A stretch of 64,000 bases of DNA from Bacteriovoracaceae bacterium (GTDB lineage Bacteria; Bdellovibrionota; Bacteriovoracia; Bacteriovoracales; Bacteriovoracaceae). A model generated the notes under the pieces. The model was given only the letters and a program-made list of their open reading frames with translations. It ran no database searches and was not told the origin of the DNA. How positions within the stretch are numbered: the first letter of the stretch is position 1; each line of letters opens with the position of its first letter. Shown one piece after another: positions 8,581 to 16,317 of the stretch. The DNA lies in NCBI GenBank assembly GCA_013141065.1, contig JABFRR010000002.1, positions 1-64,000 on the forward strand, read 5' to 3'. The position numbers and the translations under genes were made by a program.

Positions 8581-8971
8581 GCTTTAAATAGGTAAAAAAT
8601 CGACGCTTCAAAATCCGTTTCTAGACGTCGACCATATTCGTGTTACTTAATTGTCTCTATGGATAAATACTATGGGGCGTTTGGATAATTTAATAGATGT
8701 TTTTCTTACAATTCATTACTATTTTCTGACATTTCAAACTCTCAGGACGAGCTAGGGACCAAGTGTCCGTAACTGCATAAAGAATAATCAAGATAGCCTT
8801 GGGTTCTATTCAACTACTCACCAAATTTTTTGCATTATTTTCTCTGAATTAATGAATTTGAAATTAGTCTGATAAATAAATAAAGGATAAAAATGAATCT
8901 CAAGATTAATATTGTAAATGTATACTATTTACTTCGTTGTCAGAATTGAGAAATTAAGTTAACAAGAACAT
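8581..8971. other. Long spacer without a recognisable gene
   Basis: 390 bp, very AT-rich in its second half. A possible 18-codon mini-ORF at 8893-8949 has AAAGGAT upstream but no supporting similarity. No hairpin terminator and no RNA-gene structure was recognised. It probably carries the promoter of the hydroxylase gene. Confidence 0.4.
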
Positions 8972-9589
8972 ATGAAAAAGCACACTAATGAATCGATTCG
9001 AATATTTAAAAATCCATTTTTAGAGTCATTGACTCATGTTCATCCAATAGTCCCTTTAGTTTTTTGGGTGCCTGTAATTATTTTTTTGTTTTATAGAGGA
9101 TTAACTTTAAAACAAGTTGAAATTTTTGAATTAATTCTCCTCTCGTTTGGAGGTTTACTGCTTTGGACTATTACCGAGTATATTCTTCATCGCTACATTT
9201 TTCACTGGGATGCCAAGAGCCGCGCAGGTAAGTATTTTGTTTTTTTATTTCATGGCCTTCACCATGACGATCCTCAAGATCCTACCAGACTTGTTATGCC
9301 TCCGGTTCCAGCAGTCATTATTGTCTCCTTATTGTGGGTAATTTTCTCGTTTATTTTTCCAGATAAATTTCTCGATATCATCATGGCCTATTTTTTAATT
9401 GGTTATCTTTGTTATGATTATATTCACTATGCCACTCATCACTTTGCGATGACTTCGCCTATTGGGAAGTATCTTCGTAAGTATCACCTGCAGCATCACT
9501 ACTCTGGAGAAAAGAGTAAGTACGGTGTGAGTTCACCGCTTTGGGACATTATTTTTAAAACGACTACTGGCCCCAAAGATCAGCATTAA
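8972..9589 (+). CDS. Fatty-acid 2-hydroxylase (FA2H/Scs7-type) integral membrane protein
   Basis: A 205-residue di-iron membrane hydroxylase. Four membrane segments carry histidine clusters at residues 73-78 (HRYIFH), 94-98 (HGLHH), 152-157 (HYATHH) and 172-176 (HLQHH). The surroundings (DPTRLVMPPVPA, GYLCYDYIHY, YGVSSPLWD) match the FA2H/Scs7 branch rather than general sterol desaturases. Eukaryotic members put a 2-OH on the acyl chain of ceramides. Here it lies 1.5 kb from, and points towards, a sphingolipid operon, so a hydroxyceramide role is a reasonable inference. It is two bases upstream of a histidine kinase gene. The ribosome site is weak. Confidence 0.85.
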   Translation: MKKHTNESIRIFKNPFLESLTHVHPIVPLVFWVPVIIFLFYRGLTLKQVEIFELILLSFGGLLLWTITEYILHRYIFHWDAKSRAGKYFVFLFHGLHHDDPQDPTRLVMPPVPAVIIVSLLWVIFSFIFPDKFLDIIMAYFLIGYLCYDYIHYATHHFAMTSPIGKYLRKYHLQHHYSGEKSKYGVSSPLWDIIFKTTTGPKDQH

Positions 9590-9591
9590 GC

Positions 9592-11037
9592 ATGAGCAAA
9601 TCTAATAAAGTTTGGAGCCGGTTAAGTCTTACACAAGAACTCACTATCAGTGTGACTGCTAGTTTTATAATAATGATCATTGTTCTCTCTATGGTTGTTA
9701 GCCGTGCACTCGTTATTTCGAATGAAGAAAAAGTGTCTTGGCAGAGAAAATCAAATTTGCAAATTGCTAAAAACTTACTCATTGATCCCGTCTGGTCTGT
9801 TGACGTCAATAGTATTAAAAATGCTACTGCAACATTTGTTAGCGATGAAAATCAGATTGTAGCTGTACGCGTATTTGATGAATTTGGAGAGTTATTGGCA
9901 GAAAATCGTTCTACGCAATATCTTAATGAAGCATTTGCTGAAATCGCCAAAAGGCCAAATCATTTTTTAGATACTGGAAATATCTATAAATTAAGTCATA
10001 AAATTGGAACGGTTGAACTCGTTTATTCTAATCAAAAATTCAATGACGAAATGATTTGGGTAATGATTAAGTTAGGCTTTAGTTTTTTTGCAATTGGAAT
10101 ATGTTTTAGTTTTATTATTTTATGGCGATTAAAAAAAACAATCACAGATCCAGTTAATCGCATTGTTAAAAATTCACAAAAAATTGCAGAAGGAAATTAT
10201 CAATTTCAAGCGGAAGATGAATCAGTTTTAGAATTCCAAAAAATCACAAACGTCTTAAATATTGCAATAAAGGCAATTGATGAAAGAGATACTGAGTTAA
10301 AGCAACAAATATACAAAGCGCAGTTAGCAACTGTGGCCAAGACGAATTTTGTCTCTAATATGAGCCATGAAATACGCACCCCTTTAAATGCAATAATCGG
10401 CTTAACCGAATTAAGTTTAGAATGCGACCTAGATAGTGAAGTAAAAGAGAATTTAATGAATGTTAAATTATCAGCAGATTCACTTCTTCTCATTATAAAT
10501 GACATTCTTGATTTTTCTAAAGTAGAAGCAGGAAAGTTACAGTTAGAGACTATAGAATTTAACATTCTAGATACCTTTGAAGAGTGTGAACGAATTTTGA
10601 GATTGATGATAAAAAAGAAGCAGATTAGTTTTAAAACACTGTATCCCGCAAATTTTAATCCAATTTTTTATAGTGACCCATTAAGAATAAAACAAATTCT
10701 TCTTAATCTCTTAAATAACGCCATAAAATTTACTCCCGAATACGGTCAAGTCACTTTGAAGTTTGATGTTTTAGAAGTTGATAAGCTATCTAGTTTAGTT
10801 CGATTTGAAGTACGTGATACAGGAATTGGAATCGATAAAAGTAACTTAGAAAATATTTTTGAAGCTTTTAGTCAAGAAGACCAAAGTACCACTAGAAAGT
10901 ACGGAGGCACAGGTCTTGGACTTTCAATATCTAAAAAGATCATTAACCAAATGAATGGAGTTATTGGTGTTGATAGTGTAGCCGGTCAAGGTAGTGCATT
11001 TTGGTTTCAGTTGAGAATCAAAAATACCAAGAACTAA
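9592..11037 (+). CDS. Membrane sensor histidine kinase
   Basis: A 481-residue kinase. TM1 is at about 18-40, then a periplasmic sensor region to about 150, TM2 at 155-178, and a HAMP-like linker. The dimerisation domain has the phospho-acceptor His259 in SNMSHEIRTPLNAIIG. The ATPase domain has an N box (LLNNAIKFTP, about 373-382), G1 (DTGIGI) and G2 (GGTGLGLS). There is no receiver or HPt domain, although the core is of the type seen in hybrid kinases, and no response regulator gene is nearby. It is translationally coupled to the fatty-acid hydroxylase gene (2-bp gap), which suggests joint control or a link to membrane lipid state. Its signal is unknown. Confidence 0.9.
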   Translation: MSKSNKVWSRLSLTQELTISVTASFIIMIIVLSMVVSRALVISNEEKVSWQRKSNLQIAKNLLIDPVWSVDVNSIKNATATFVSDENQIVAVRVFDEFGELLAENRSTQYLNEAFAEIAKRPNHFLDTGNIYKLSHKIGTVELVYSNQKFNDEMIWVMIKLGFSFFAIGICFSFIILWRLKKTITDPVNRIVKNSQKIAEGNYQFQAEDESVLEFQKITNVLNIAIKAIDERDTELKQQIYKAQLATVAKTNFVSNMSHEIRTPLNAIIGLTELSLECDLDSEVKENLMNVKLSADSLLLIINDILDFSKVEAGKLQLETIEFNILDTFEECERILRLMIKKKQISFKTLYPANFNPIFYSDPLRIKQILLNLLNNAIKFTPEYGQVTLKFDVLEVDKLSSLVRFEVRDTGIGIDKSNLENIFEAFSQEDQSTTRKYGGTGLGLSISKKIINQMNGVIGVDSVAGQGSAFWFQLRIKNTKN

Positions 11038-11042
11038 GCTTC

Positions 11043-12032
11043 CTAAATCCAGTGAGATTTTTTGTAATCGTTCAAAGTCACATCAATGGTGCTGACTAAG
11101 TCATACTGATAAACTTGTGCCAGTTGATTTTCACTTTTGTTACCGTCGCAGGTCCAGTTGGATGCAGCAAGCTCAAAATATTTGTCCGGCGTGAGCCTTA
11201 CATTTAAGGGAAAGAAGTGATTAATGAAGCTTAAGACAAAGGTCAGAAGCTTAATGAGTATTAATGGCATCGGTAAATAGAGTACCCATGATTTTTTCAT
11301 AGCTTTTTTTATTGTCTGAATTATCTCTTGAAAGCTAACTGTTTGTGGGTGGGCGCTAAAGTAGGATTCCTGCTTTTTATACTCACATAAAAGTGTAATA
11401 GTTTTTACCAAATCAAAAACACAGACAAAGCTGTATTGTTTTTTTAGAGAGTCTAAACCAGGCAAGAGTATGATTCTACTTTTAACCATCTTGAAAATAT
11501 CTAATACAGCTGGATCACGAGGTCCAATGACCATTGGAGGACGTACGACTGAAAGAATATATTCAGGAGGAGCAAATTGTTTTAAAATGACTTCTGCTTG
11601 TTTTTTGGATTTCCCGTATAGGCTTATTGGAAAATCCAAGTCTTCTTCATTTCTCTTTTGCTTACTTAAGCTTGGGCCAGCGGCAGCCAGGGAAGAAATA
11701 AGTATAAAGTGTAATTGAGAAAATTTTTTTTTAAGATTTTTTATTAGATGAAGTGTTCCATCACTATTGATTCTAAAGAATTCATCAGTGTTAAAATGAT
11801 GAACGATACCAGCGGTATGTATGACGGTATCGAGGTCTAATGGTAGTGAGTCAACCCAAGATAAGGTCTCAAGGTCGAGATCGCCTTTAATGACTTTTAG
11901 TAAATTACTTTCGGGAAGTTTAAGCTTAGCGGGTGTTCTCACGAGCGCATATACGCTATGACCTTCATTTATGAGTTTTTCACAAAGGTGACTGCCAACA
12001 AATCCATTGGCACCAGTGACGAGAATTTTCAC
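11043..12032 (-). CDS. NAD-dependent epimerase/reductase, candidate 3-ketosphinganine/ketoceramide reductase (CerR-like)
   Basis: An extended short-chain dehydrogenase of 329 residues. The Rossmann motif GANGFVG is at 7-13, the catalytic Ser is at 113-114 (ISSLAAAGP), and YGKSK gives Tyr139/Lys143. The C-terminal part contains a hydrophobic stretch (LYLPMPLILIKLLTFVLSF), suggesting membrane contact. It is the last gene of a spt-GNAT-reductase operon and overlaps the GNAT gene by 4 bp. In the Caulobacter bacterial ceramide pathway the carbonyl reduction is done by CerR, a protein of this same superfamily; that assignment is carried over here by family and context, not by direct evidence. Confidence 0.75.
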   Translation of the reverse strand: MKILVTGANGFVGSHLCEKLINEGHSVYALVRTPAKLKLPESNLLKVIKGDLDLETLSWVDSLPLDLDTVIHTAGIVHHFNTDEFFRINSDGTLHLIKNLKKKFSQLHFILISSLAAAGPSLSKQKRNEEDLDFPISLYGKSKKQAEVILKQFAPPEYILSVVRPPMVIGPRDPAVLDIFKMVKSRIILLPGLDSLKKQYSFVCVFDLVKTITLLCEYKKQESYFSAHPQTVSFQEIIQTIKKAMKKSWVLYLPMPLILIKLLTFVLSFINHFFPLNVRLTPDKYFELAASNWTCDGNKSENQLAQVYQYDLVSTIDVTLNDYKKSHWI

Positions 12033-13159
12033 AAAATAGCCCGTTCGACTAATCGATAACGTTTATAGGCAGAACCTGCCATGCGGATAAGTGGTTTATT
12101 CATTTCGATATTAGTTTCAAGAATCCAACTCATTTCGATATTTATAATTCTTTGATTTTTTTGGATTGCAATATGATTATGTTTGTAGAGTAAGGTCTCG
12201 AGTCCCATTTTTCTAAACTCTTTTTTGATTCCTAAAGTAATAACTCTCACTCTTGAAATTCGAGACTTGGCCGTTAAAATTTTAAAGATGGCCATTGGTG
12301 AAAGATTTCCACTTGGAATCTCGCGAAAGACTTGATTTAAGTCTGGCAGTGTTAAAATAAATCCAGCGACGACTCCATCAACAATTGCAAAATGAACGAG
12401 ATTTGGATCAACAATTGATTTTAAGTCTTTTGCAGTATGATAAAATTCTTCCTTCGTCATTGGGACAAATCCCCAATTGGCTTCCCAGGCTGAATTATAA
12501 ATTTCAAACATGGTGTCGAGTTCTTGATTCCAATTTTTGAGATTCAATATTCTGTAAGTCACTTTTGACTTTTTTTCTGTTCTCTCAGCAATGTCCAAAA
12601 TAATTTTAGGCATAGTAAAATCAGCTTTCACATTATAAGCGAGTAAATCCATGGCTTTTTTAAAACCCAAATCAGTCAAGAGTGTTTCGTAATAAGCGTG
12701 ATTATAAGTCATCATGATTTGTGGAGAATCATTAAAATCATCAACTAAAAGACCACATTCATAATTTGTACCAGGGTTCATCGGTCCTTGAAGGGATGTG
12801 CATCCTTTTTGTTTTAAGTAATTTGCTGCCGTTTCAATTAATAATTTTGCAACTGATGGATCATTGATTGTCTCAAACAATCCGAAATGGCCGATGTGAT
12901 TTTTTTCGAAACTATTGTAAGTGTAGTTGTGGATGGCCATTATACGGCCAACAGTTTTTTTGTCCTTTAAGACAATCCAACAAGCGACTTCTGCAGTTTT
13001 ATAAAAAGGGTGTTTTTTTACATCAAGTAGATCCCTTAAAGCCATTTTTAAGGGAGGAATCCAGTACGGATCATTTTTATAAAGACTCCAAGGGAGATCT
13101 ATAAAAGCTGTGAGTTCTTTTTTATGAGTTAAATCAATTTGTTTAAGAGTGAGACTCAT
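12029..13159 (-). CDS. GNAT-fold acyltransferase, candidate bacterial ceramide synthase (bCerS-like)
   Basis: A 376-residue protein with features of a large GNAT acyltransferase. DPYWIPPLKMALRDLL near the N-terminus, FYKTAEVACWIVLKDKKTVGRIMAI, LQGPMNPGTNYECGLLVDDF, and a second GNAT-like half with GVVAGFILTLPDLNQ are typical of proteins often annotated only as hypothetical. It is sandwiched between serine palmitoyltransferase (15-bp gap) and the reductase (4-bp overlap). The bacterial ceramide synthase described in Caulobacter is a GNAT-type protein unrelated to eukaryotic CerS. Acylation of (keto)sphinganine is therefore the best guess. No other biochemical clue is visible. Confidence 0.65.
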   Translation of the reverse strand: MSLTLKQIDLTHKKELTAFIDLPWSLYKNDPYWIPPLKMALRDLLDVKKHPFYKTAEVACWIVLKDKKTVGRIMAIHNYTYNSFEKNHIGHFGLFETINDPSVAKLLIETAANYLKQKGCTSLQGPMNPGTNYECGLLVDDFNDSPQIMMTYNHAYYETLLTDLGFKKAMDLLAYNVKADFTMPKIILDIAERTEKKSKVTYRILNLKNWNQELDTMFEIYNSAWEANWGFVPMTKEEFYHTAKDLKSIVDPNLVHFAIVDGVVAGFILTLPDLNQVFREIPSGNLSPMAIFKILTAKSRISRVRVITLGIKKEFRKMGLETLLYKHNHIAIQKNQRIINIEMSWILETNIEMNKPLIRMAGSAYKRYRLVERAIL

Positions 13160-13174
13160 AAGACTTAATTACTC

Positions 13175-14437
13175 TTAGTGAAGATGATTGGGAATTTCAA
13201 AGATTTTTTTGGCTTCACCGAAAACTTCTAGTACTCGCGCTAGATCTTTTTTATCATGTGAGGCCATATAACTAGTTCTTATAAGTGCTTCACCTTTTGG
13301 AACTGCTGGTGGCAATACAGGTGTAGCAAAAATTCCTTTTGATTCTAAGAACTTTGTCATTTGTAGCGCTTTCATATCATCACCAATATAAAGAGGAATG
13401 ATTGGTGTTTGCGATCCGTAAGTGTAAAAGCCAAGTTCTTTAAAACCTTCTCTAACAAAAGCAACGTTTGACCATAGATTTTCTAAAATTGAAGGGTCTC
13501 TCGTCACAACGTCTACACAAGCCGAAACAGTCGCAACGGCAGCAGGAGGCATTGAAGCCGAAAACATAAATGAGCGAGCTGAATGCCTTACGTAATCAAT
13601 GGCGTCTGCAGATCCAGATATCACTCCTCCGATAGAGGCAAATGATTTTGAAAAAGTTCCCATATTAAAATCAACATCTTTAACGACATCAAAGTGGCTC
13701 ATTGTTCCACGACCTTGCGGCCCCATAACACCAATACCATGAGCATCATCAACGTAGACATAGGCACCATATTTTTTAGCTAACCTTACAACTTCAGGAA
13801 GTTTTAAAATATCACCAGTCATTGAGAAAACACCATCAGCTACAATGATCACGCGATTAAATCGTGAAACATTACTTTCAAGTAGTTCTTCTAATGAAGA
13901 CATATCATTGTGCTTGTATTTAAATGTTGTCCCCATCGCTAGGCGAGAAGAATCGATTATAGAAGCATGGTTTTCAGAATCAAAAAGCATTAAGTCTTTT
14001 GGCCCACAAATCGCCGAAAGAGCTCCCAGGTTGGCTTGCATCCCAGTTGAAAAAACAATCGCTTTTTCATGTCCTAAATAATCGGCTAATTTGTGATCAA
14101 GTTCTTCATGGATATTAAGATTTCCATTTAAAAATCGTGACCCGGTGCAGCCTGTGCCATATTTCTCGATGGCCTTGATAGCCGCTTCTTTGACATAAGG
14201 ATGGTGAGTGAGACCAAGATAATTGTTTGAACCAATCATTATTTGTTTTTGGCCTTTAACAGTTACGGTTGATGCTTCAGTTTCTTCAATGGCCCTAAAA
14301 AAGAAATAGAGGTCATTGTCCCTAAGGAGATTGGCCCTTTCGATGATCTTGCTATCACTAAAAGACTTTTTAGTCGCAACAGGGTGATTATTTTCCATTA
14401 CTGGAGCCTCGACATGGTCATTTAAATTGTGTTTCAT
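13175..14437 (-). CDS. spt: Serine palmitoyltransferase (alpha-oxoamine synthase)
   Basis: A PLP enzyme of 420 residues that condenses serine with an acyl thioester, the committing step of sphingolipid synthesis. Family motifs: GSNNYLGL (69-76), GTGCTGSRFLNG, the PLP-stacking His157 (ENHAS), VDDAHGIGVMG (Asp230/His233) and the Schiff-base Lys264 in GTFSKSFASIGG. AONS and KBL share the fold, but neighbours for biotin or threonine degradation are absent, whereas GNAT and reductase partners for ceramide follow in the same operon. The N-terminus has about 25 extra residues of uncertain start; the best AGGAG is 15 bp from this ATG. A TATAAT lies about 60 bp upstream. Confidence 0.85.
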   Translation of the reverse strand: MKHNLNDHVEAPVMENNHPVATKKSFSDSKIIERANLLRDNDLYFFFRAIEETEASTVTVKGQKQIMIGSNNYLGLTHHPYVKEAAIKAIEKYGTGCTGSRFLNGNLNIHEELDHKLADYLGHEKAIVFSTGMQANLGALSAICGPKDLMLFDSENHASIIDSSRLAMGTTFKYKHNDMSSLEELLESNVSRFNRVIIVADGVFSMTGDILKLPEVVRLAKKYGAYVYVDDAHGIGVMGPQGRGTMSHFDVVKDVDFNMGTFSKSFASIGGVISGSADAIDYVRHSARSFMFSASMPPAAVATVSACVDVVTRDPSILENLWSNVAFVREGFKELGFYTYGSQTPIIPLYIGDDMKALQMTKFLESKGIFATPVLPPAVPKGEALIRTSYMASHDKKDLARVLEVFGEAKKIFEIPNHLH

Positions 14438-14497
14438 AGTTCGGCAAAATTACTCCTTCAAAGCGTTATCGTCAATTAATTATGTCTAATAATGAAA

Positions 14498-14525
14498 ATT
14501 ATATGCAGCTTTAATCTGGGCAAAT
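14498..14525 (-). promoter_or_regulatory. Possible promoter of the spt operon
   Basis: On the minus strand a perfect TATAAT (14498-14503) preceded by TGCA, with a poor -35 (ATTTGC) 16 bp upstream. It is about 60 bp before the spt start. Confidence 0.4.
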
Positions 14526-14585
14526 CATGGACAAAGGCCTTGAAACTATTAAAGATATTTAAATGCTAAATAAATGTTAATTGAT

Positions 14586-15452
14586 CTATTCTTTTTTGGA
14601 GAGGATGATATCAAACTTTTTTTTCATTTCTTCACCACGGGCTTCTGTAGAGATTTTTATGTAGAGTTCTTCTTCAGTTTTTCGATGGAGATCCTTAAAT
14701 GAGACACCGACTTTATAGTTTCCATTGGGTTTGTTATTTTCATCGGTCAATGGAATTAGCACGGCAATATGAGCAAAAGGAATATAGTAATTTTTGCGAT
14801 CAAAGTTAAGAGTACAGTCTTTAAAAATCTTACCTTTATTAAAGCGCTCAGCGTCGTGAGCTTCAATTTCGAAACTTGTTCCACTGATGGAGATATCAAG
14901 GGCATCAAAAACTTGATTATCGATTTTAAACTTTATGGGAATAACTTCACTGGAATTGAGTCGGTAATTGACACGGGCCTGGCTCTTATAAATCTCTTGT
15001 TGAATTTCTAAAGTATAGGAGAGCTCGTCTGGGTGAAATTGGAGTTTACCGCCGGTGAAGTAATTAATTTTATCTTCAATAGGGACTTTGACCAGGACTT
15101 GTTTTCCGGCCTTGGTGCTGCCGGTAATTTTAGTGAGTAATTTTCCTGTCGGGGTGAGTTTAATTGTTTGAGTTTCAGGATTATATTCATTTGCCTCGTA
15201 AATTTCTGCATCATCTTCAGGCTCACCCTTTTCCCAAATGGTTATAGGGGGAGAGTGCTCTTGAGAGCAATGCCGATTCATCGTATGAGTGAAGTCTTCT
15301 TTTGAAGCTAATTCAAAATAATGCTTTTTATTCGGGTCCTTTTTAGCAGTCATAATCAGATAATCGGAACTTAGCTCTAAAACTTTAATACCGCGCAGTC
15401 GTCTTAAATTCTTGTGACAGAACTCTTTGTCCAGAGTAAAATCCATCGGCAT
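14586..15452 (-). CDS. PilZ-domain protein
   Basis: About 288 residues, cytoplasmic. The C-terminal half carries a PilZ domain with the c-di-GMP-binding signature: RVNYR (Arg160 and Arg164 from this start), then DISISG (Asp186-Gly191) and the GNYKVGVSFKDL strand. The N-terminal ~150 residues are a separate domain of unknown type, also beta-rich. The protein probably senses cyclic di-GMP. The start is ambiguous (ATG at 15452 or 15446). The longer version would run deep into the divergent gene and is unlikely. No clear ribosome site is visible, which is unusual in this window. Confidence 0.8.
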   Translation of the reverse strand: MPMDFTLDKEFCHKNLRRLRGIKVLELSSDYLIMTAKKDPNKKHYFELASKEDFTHTMNRHCSQEHSPPITIWEKGEPEDDAEIYEANEYNPETQTIKLTPTGKLLTKITGSTKAGKQVLVKVPIEDKINYFTGGKLQFHPDELSYTLEIQQEIYKSQARVNYRLNSSEVIPIKFKIDNQVFDALDISISGTSFEIEAHDAERFNKGKIFKDCTLNFDRKNYYIPFAHIAVLIPLTDENNKPNGNYKVGVSFKDLHRKTEEELYIKISTEARGEEMKKKFDIILSKKE

Positions 15453-16281
15453 GAATGACAATATAGGATTTAATCTCGATAAAATGGATGTAAAGCTCAT
15501 TGGTGGCATGGCCCACTATGAAATGCAGACAAATGATGGGCCTCTTTTATTAAATGACTTATTAGGTAAGTCTTTAAAGCTCAATTTTCATCGTGAAATT
15601 TACTGCACTCACTGTAATAAAAAGACAAACAAAAGCTATTCGGGTGGTTATTGTTACGTGTGCTCTATTAAGCTCGCTGAGTGCGATATGTGTATACTCA
15701 AACCTGAAACGTGTCACTATTCGCTAGGAACATGCAGAGATCCAAAATGGGGCGAAAAGAATTGCATGACTCATCATTACGTTTATTTGGCAAATTCATC
15801 TGGTCTTAAGGTAGGAATCACGAGGGCATCTCAGGTCCCGACAAGATTTATCGATCAAGGCGCAGTGAGAGCATTGCCAATAATAAAAGTTGGATCTCGG
15901 CATATGTCAGGGGTGTTCGAAAAACTCTTTGCCTCAGAATACAAAGATAAAACTGATTGGCGAAAAATGCTCAAAGGAGACCAAGAGTTTATCGACTTAC
16001 AAGAAAAACGTGACGAGCTTTTTGAGCTTTTTGGTGAGGATCTAGACCAATTAGAACACCAATTTGGAGAGGACCAGGTTTCGATTCTTGAACAGGAATC
16101 TGAAATTGAAATTCATTATCCGGTTATTGCTTACCCCGAAAAAGTGTCCTCCTTGTCAGTTGAAAAACTAGGAATCATTGGAGGGACTCTTAAAGGAATT
16201 AAAGGTCAATACCTCCTCTTTGATACAGGTGTGATAAATATTCGAAGCCATACAGGATACCGTGTTCATTTAGAATTTTAA
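15451..16281 (+). CDS. DUF2797 family protein
   Basis: About 276 residues. It matches the DUF2797 pattern throughout: an N-terminal barrel-like part (LLNDLLGKSLKLNFH), the cysteine cluster CTHCNKKT / GYCYVC / CDMCILKPETCHY / GTCRDPKWGEKNCM (probable zinc site), and YLANSSGLKVGITR followed by QVPTRFIDQGAVRALPI and TDWRKMLKG. The KVGITR segment resembles GIY-YIG nucleases in its strand order, but no activity is established. The start is chosen by similarity to family N-termini; ribosome-site evidence is poor. Its 5' end abuts or overlaps by 2 bp the start of the divergent PilZ gene. Confidence 0.85.
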   Translation: MNDNIGFNLDKMDVKLIGGMAHYEMQTNDGPLLLNDLLGKSLKLNFHREIYCTHCNKKTNKSYSGGYCYVCSIKLAECDMCILKPETCHYSLGTCRDPKWGEKNCMTHHYVYLANSSGLKVGITRASQVPTRFIDQGAVRALPIIKVGSRHMSGVFEKLFASEYKDKTDWRKMLKGDQEFIDLQEKRDELFELFGEDLDQLEHQFGEDQVSILEQESEIEIHYPVIAYPEKVSSLSVEKLGIIGGTLKGIKGQYLLFDTGVINIRSHTGYRVHLEF

Positions 16282-16317
16282 GTAAATGTTTATTAAATAA
16301 TTTGTCCAAGGAAAAAA

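Noticed and set aside
8893..8949. 18-codon mini-ORF with AAAGGAT upstream
   Set aside because: Too short and without conservation or promoter evidence; may be random.
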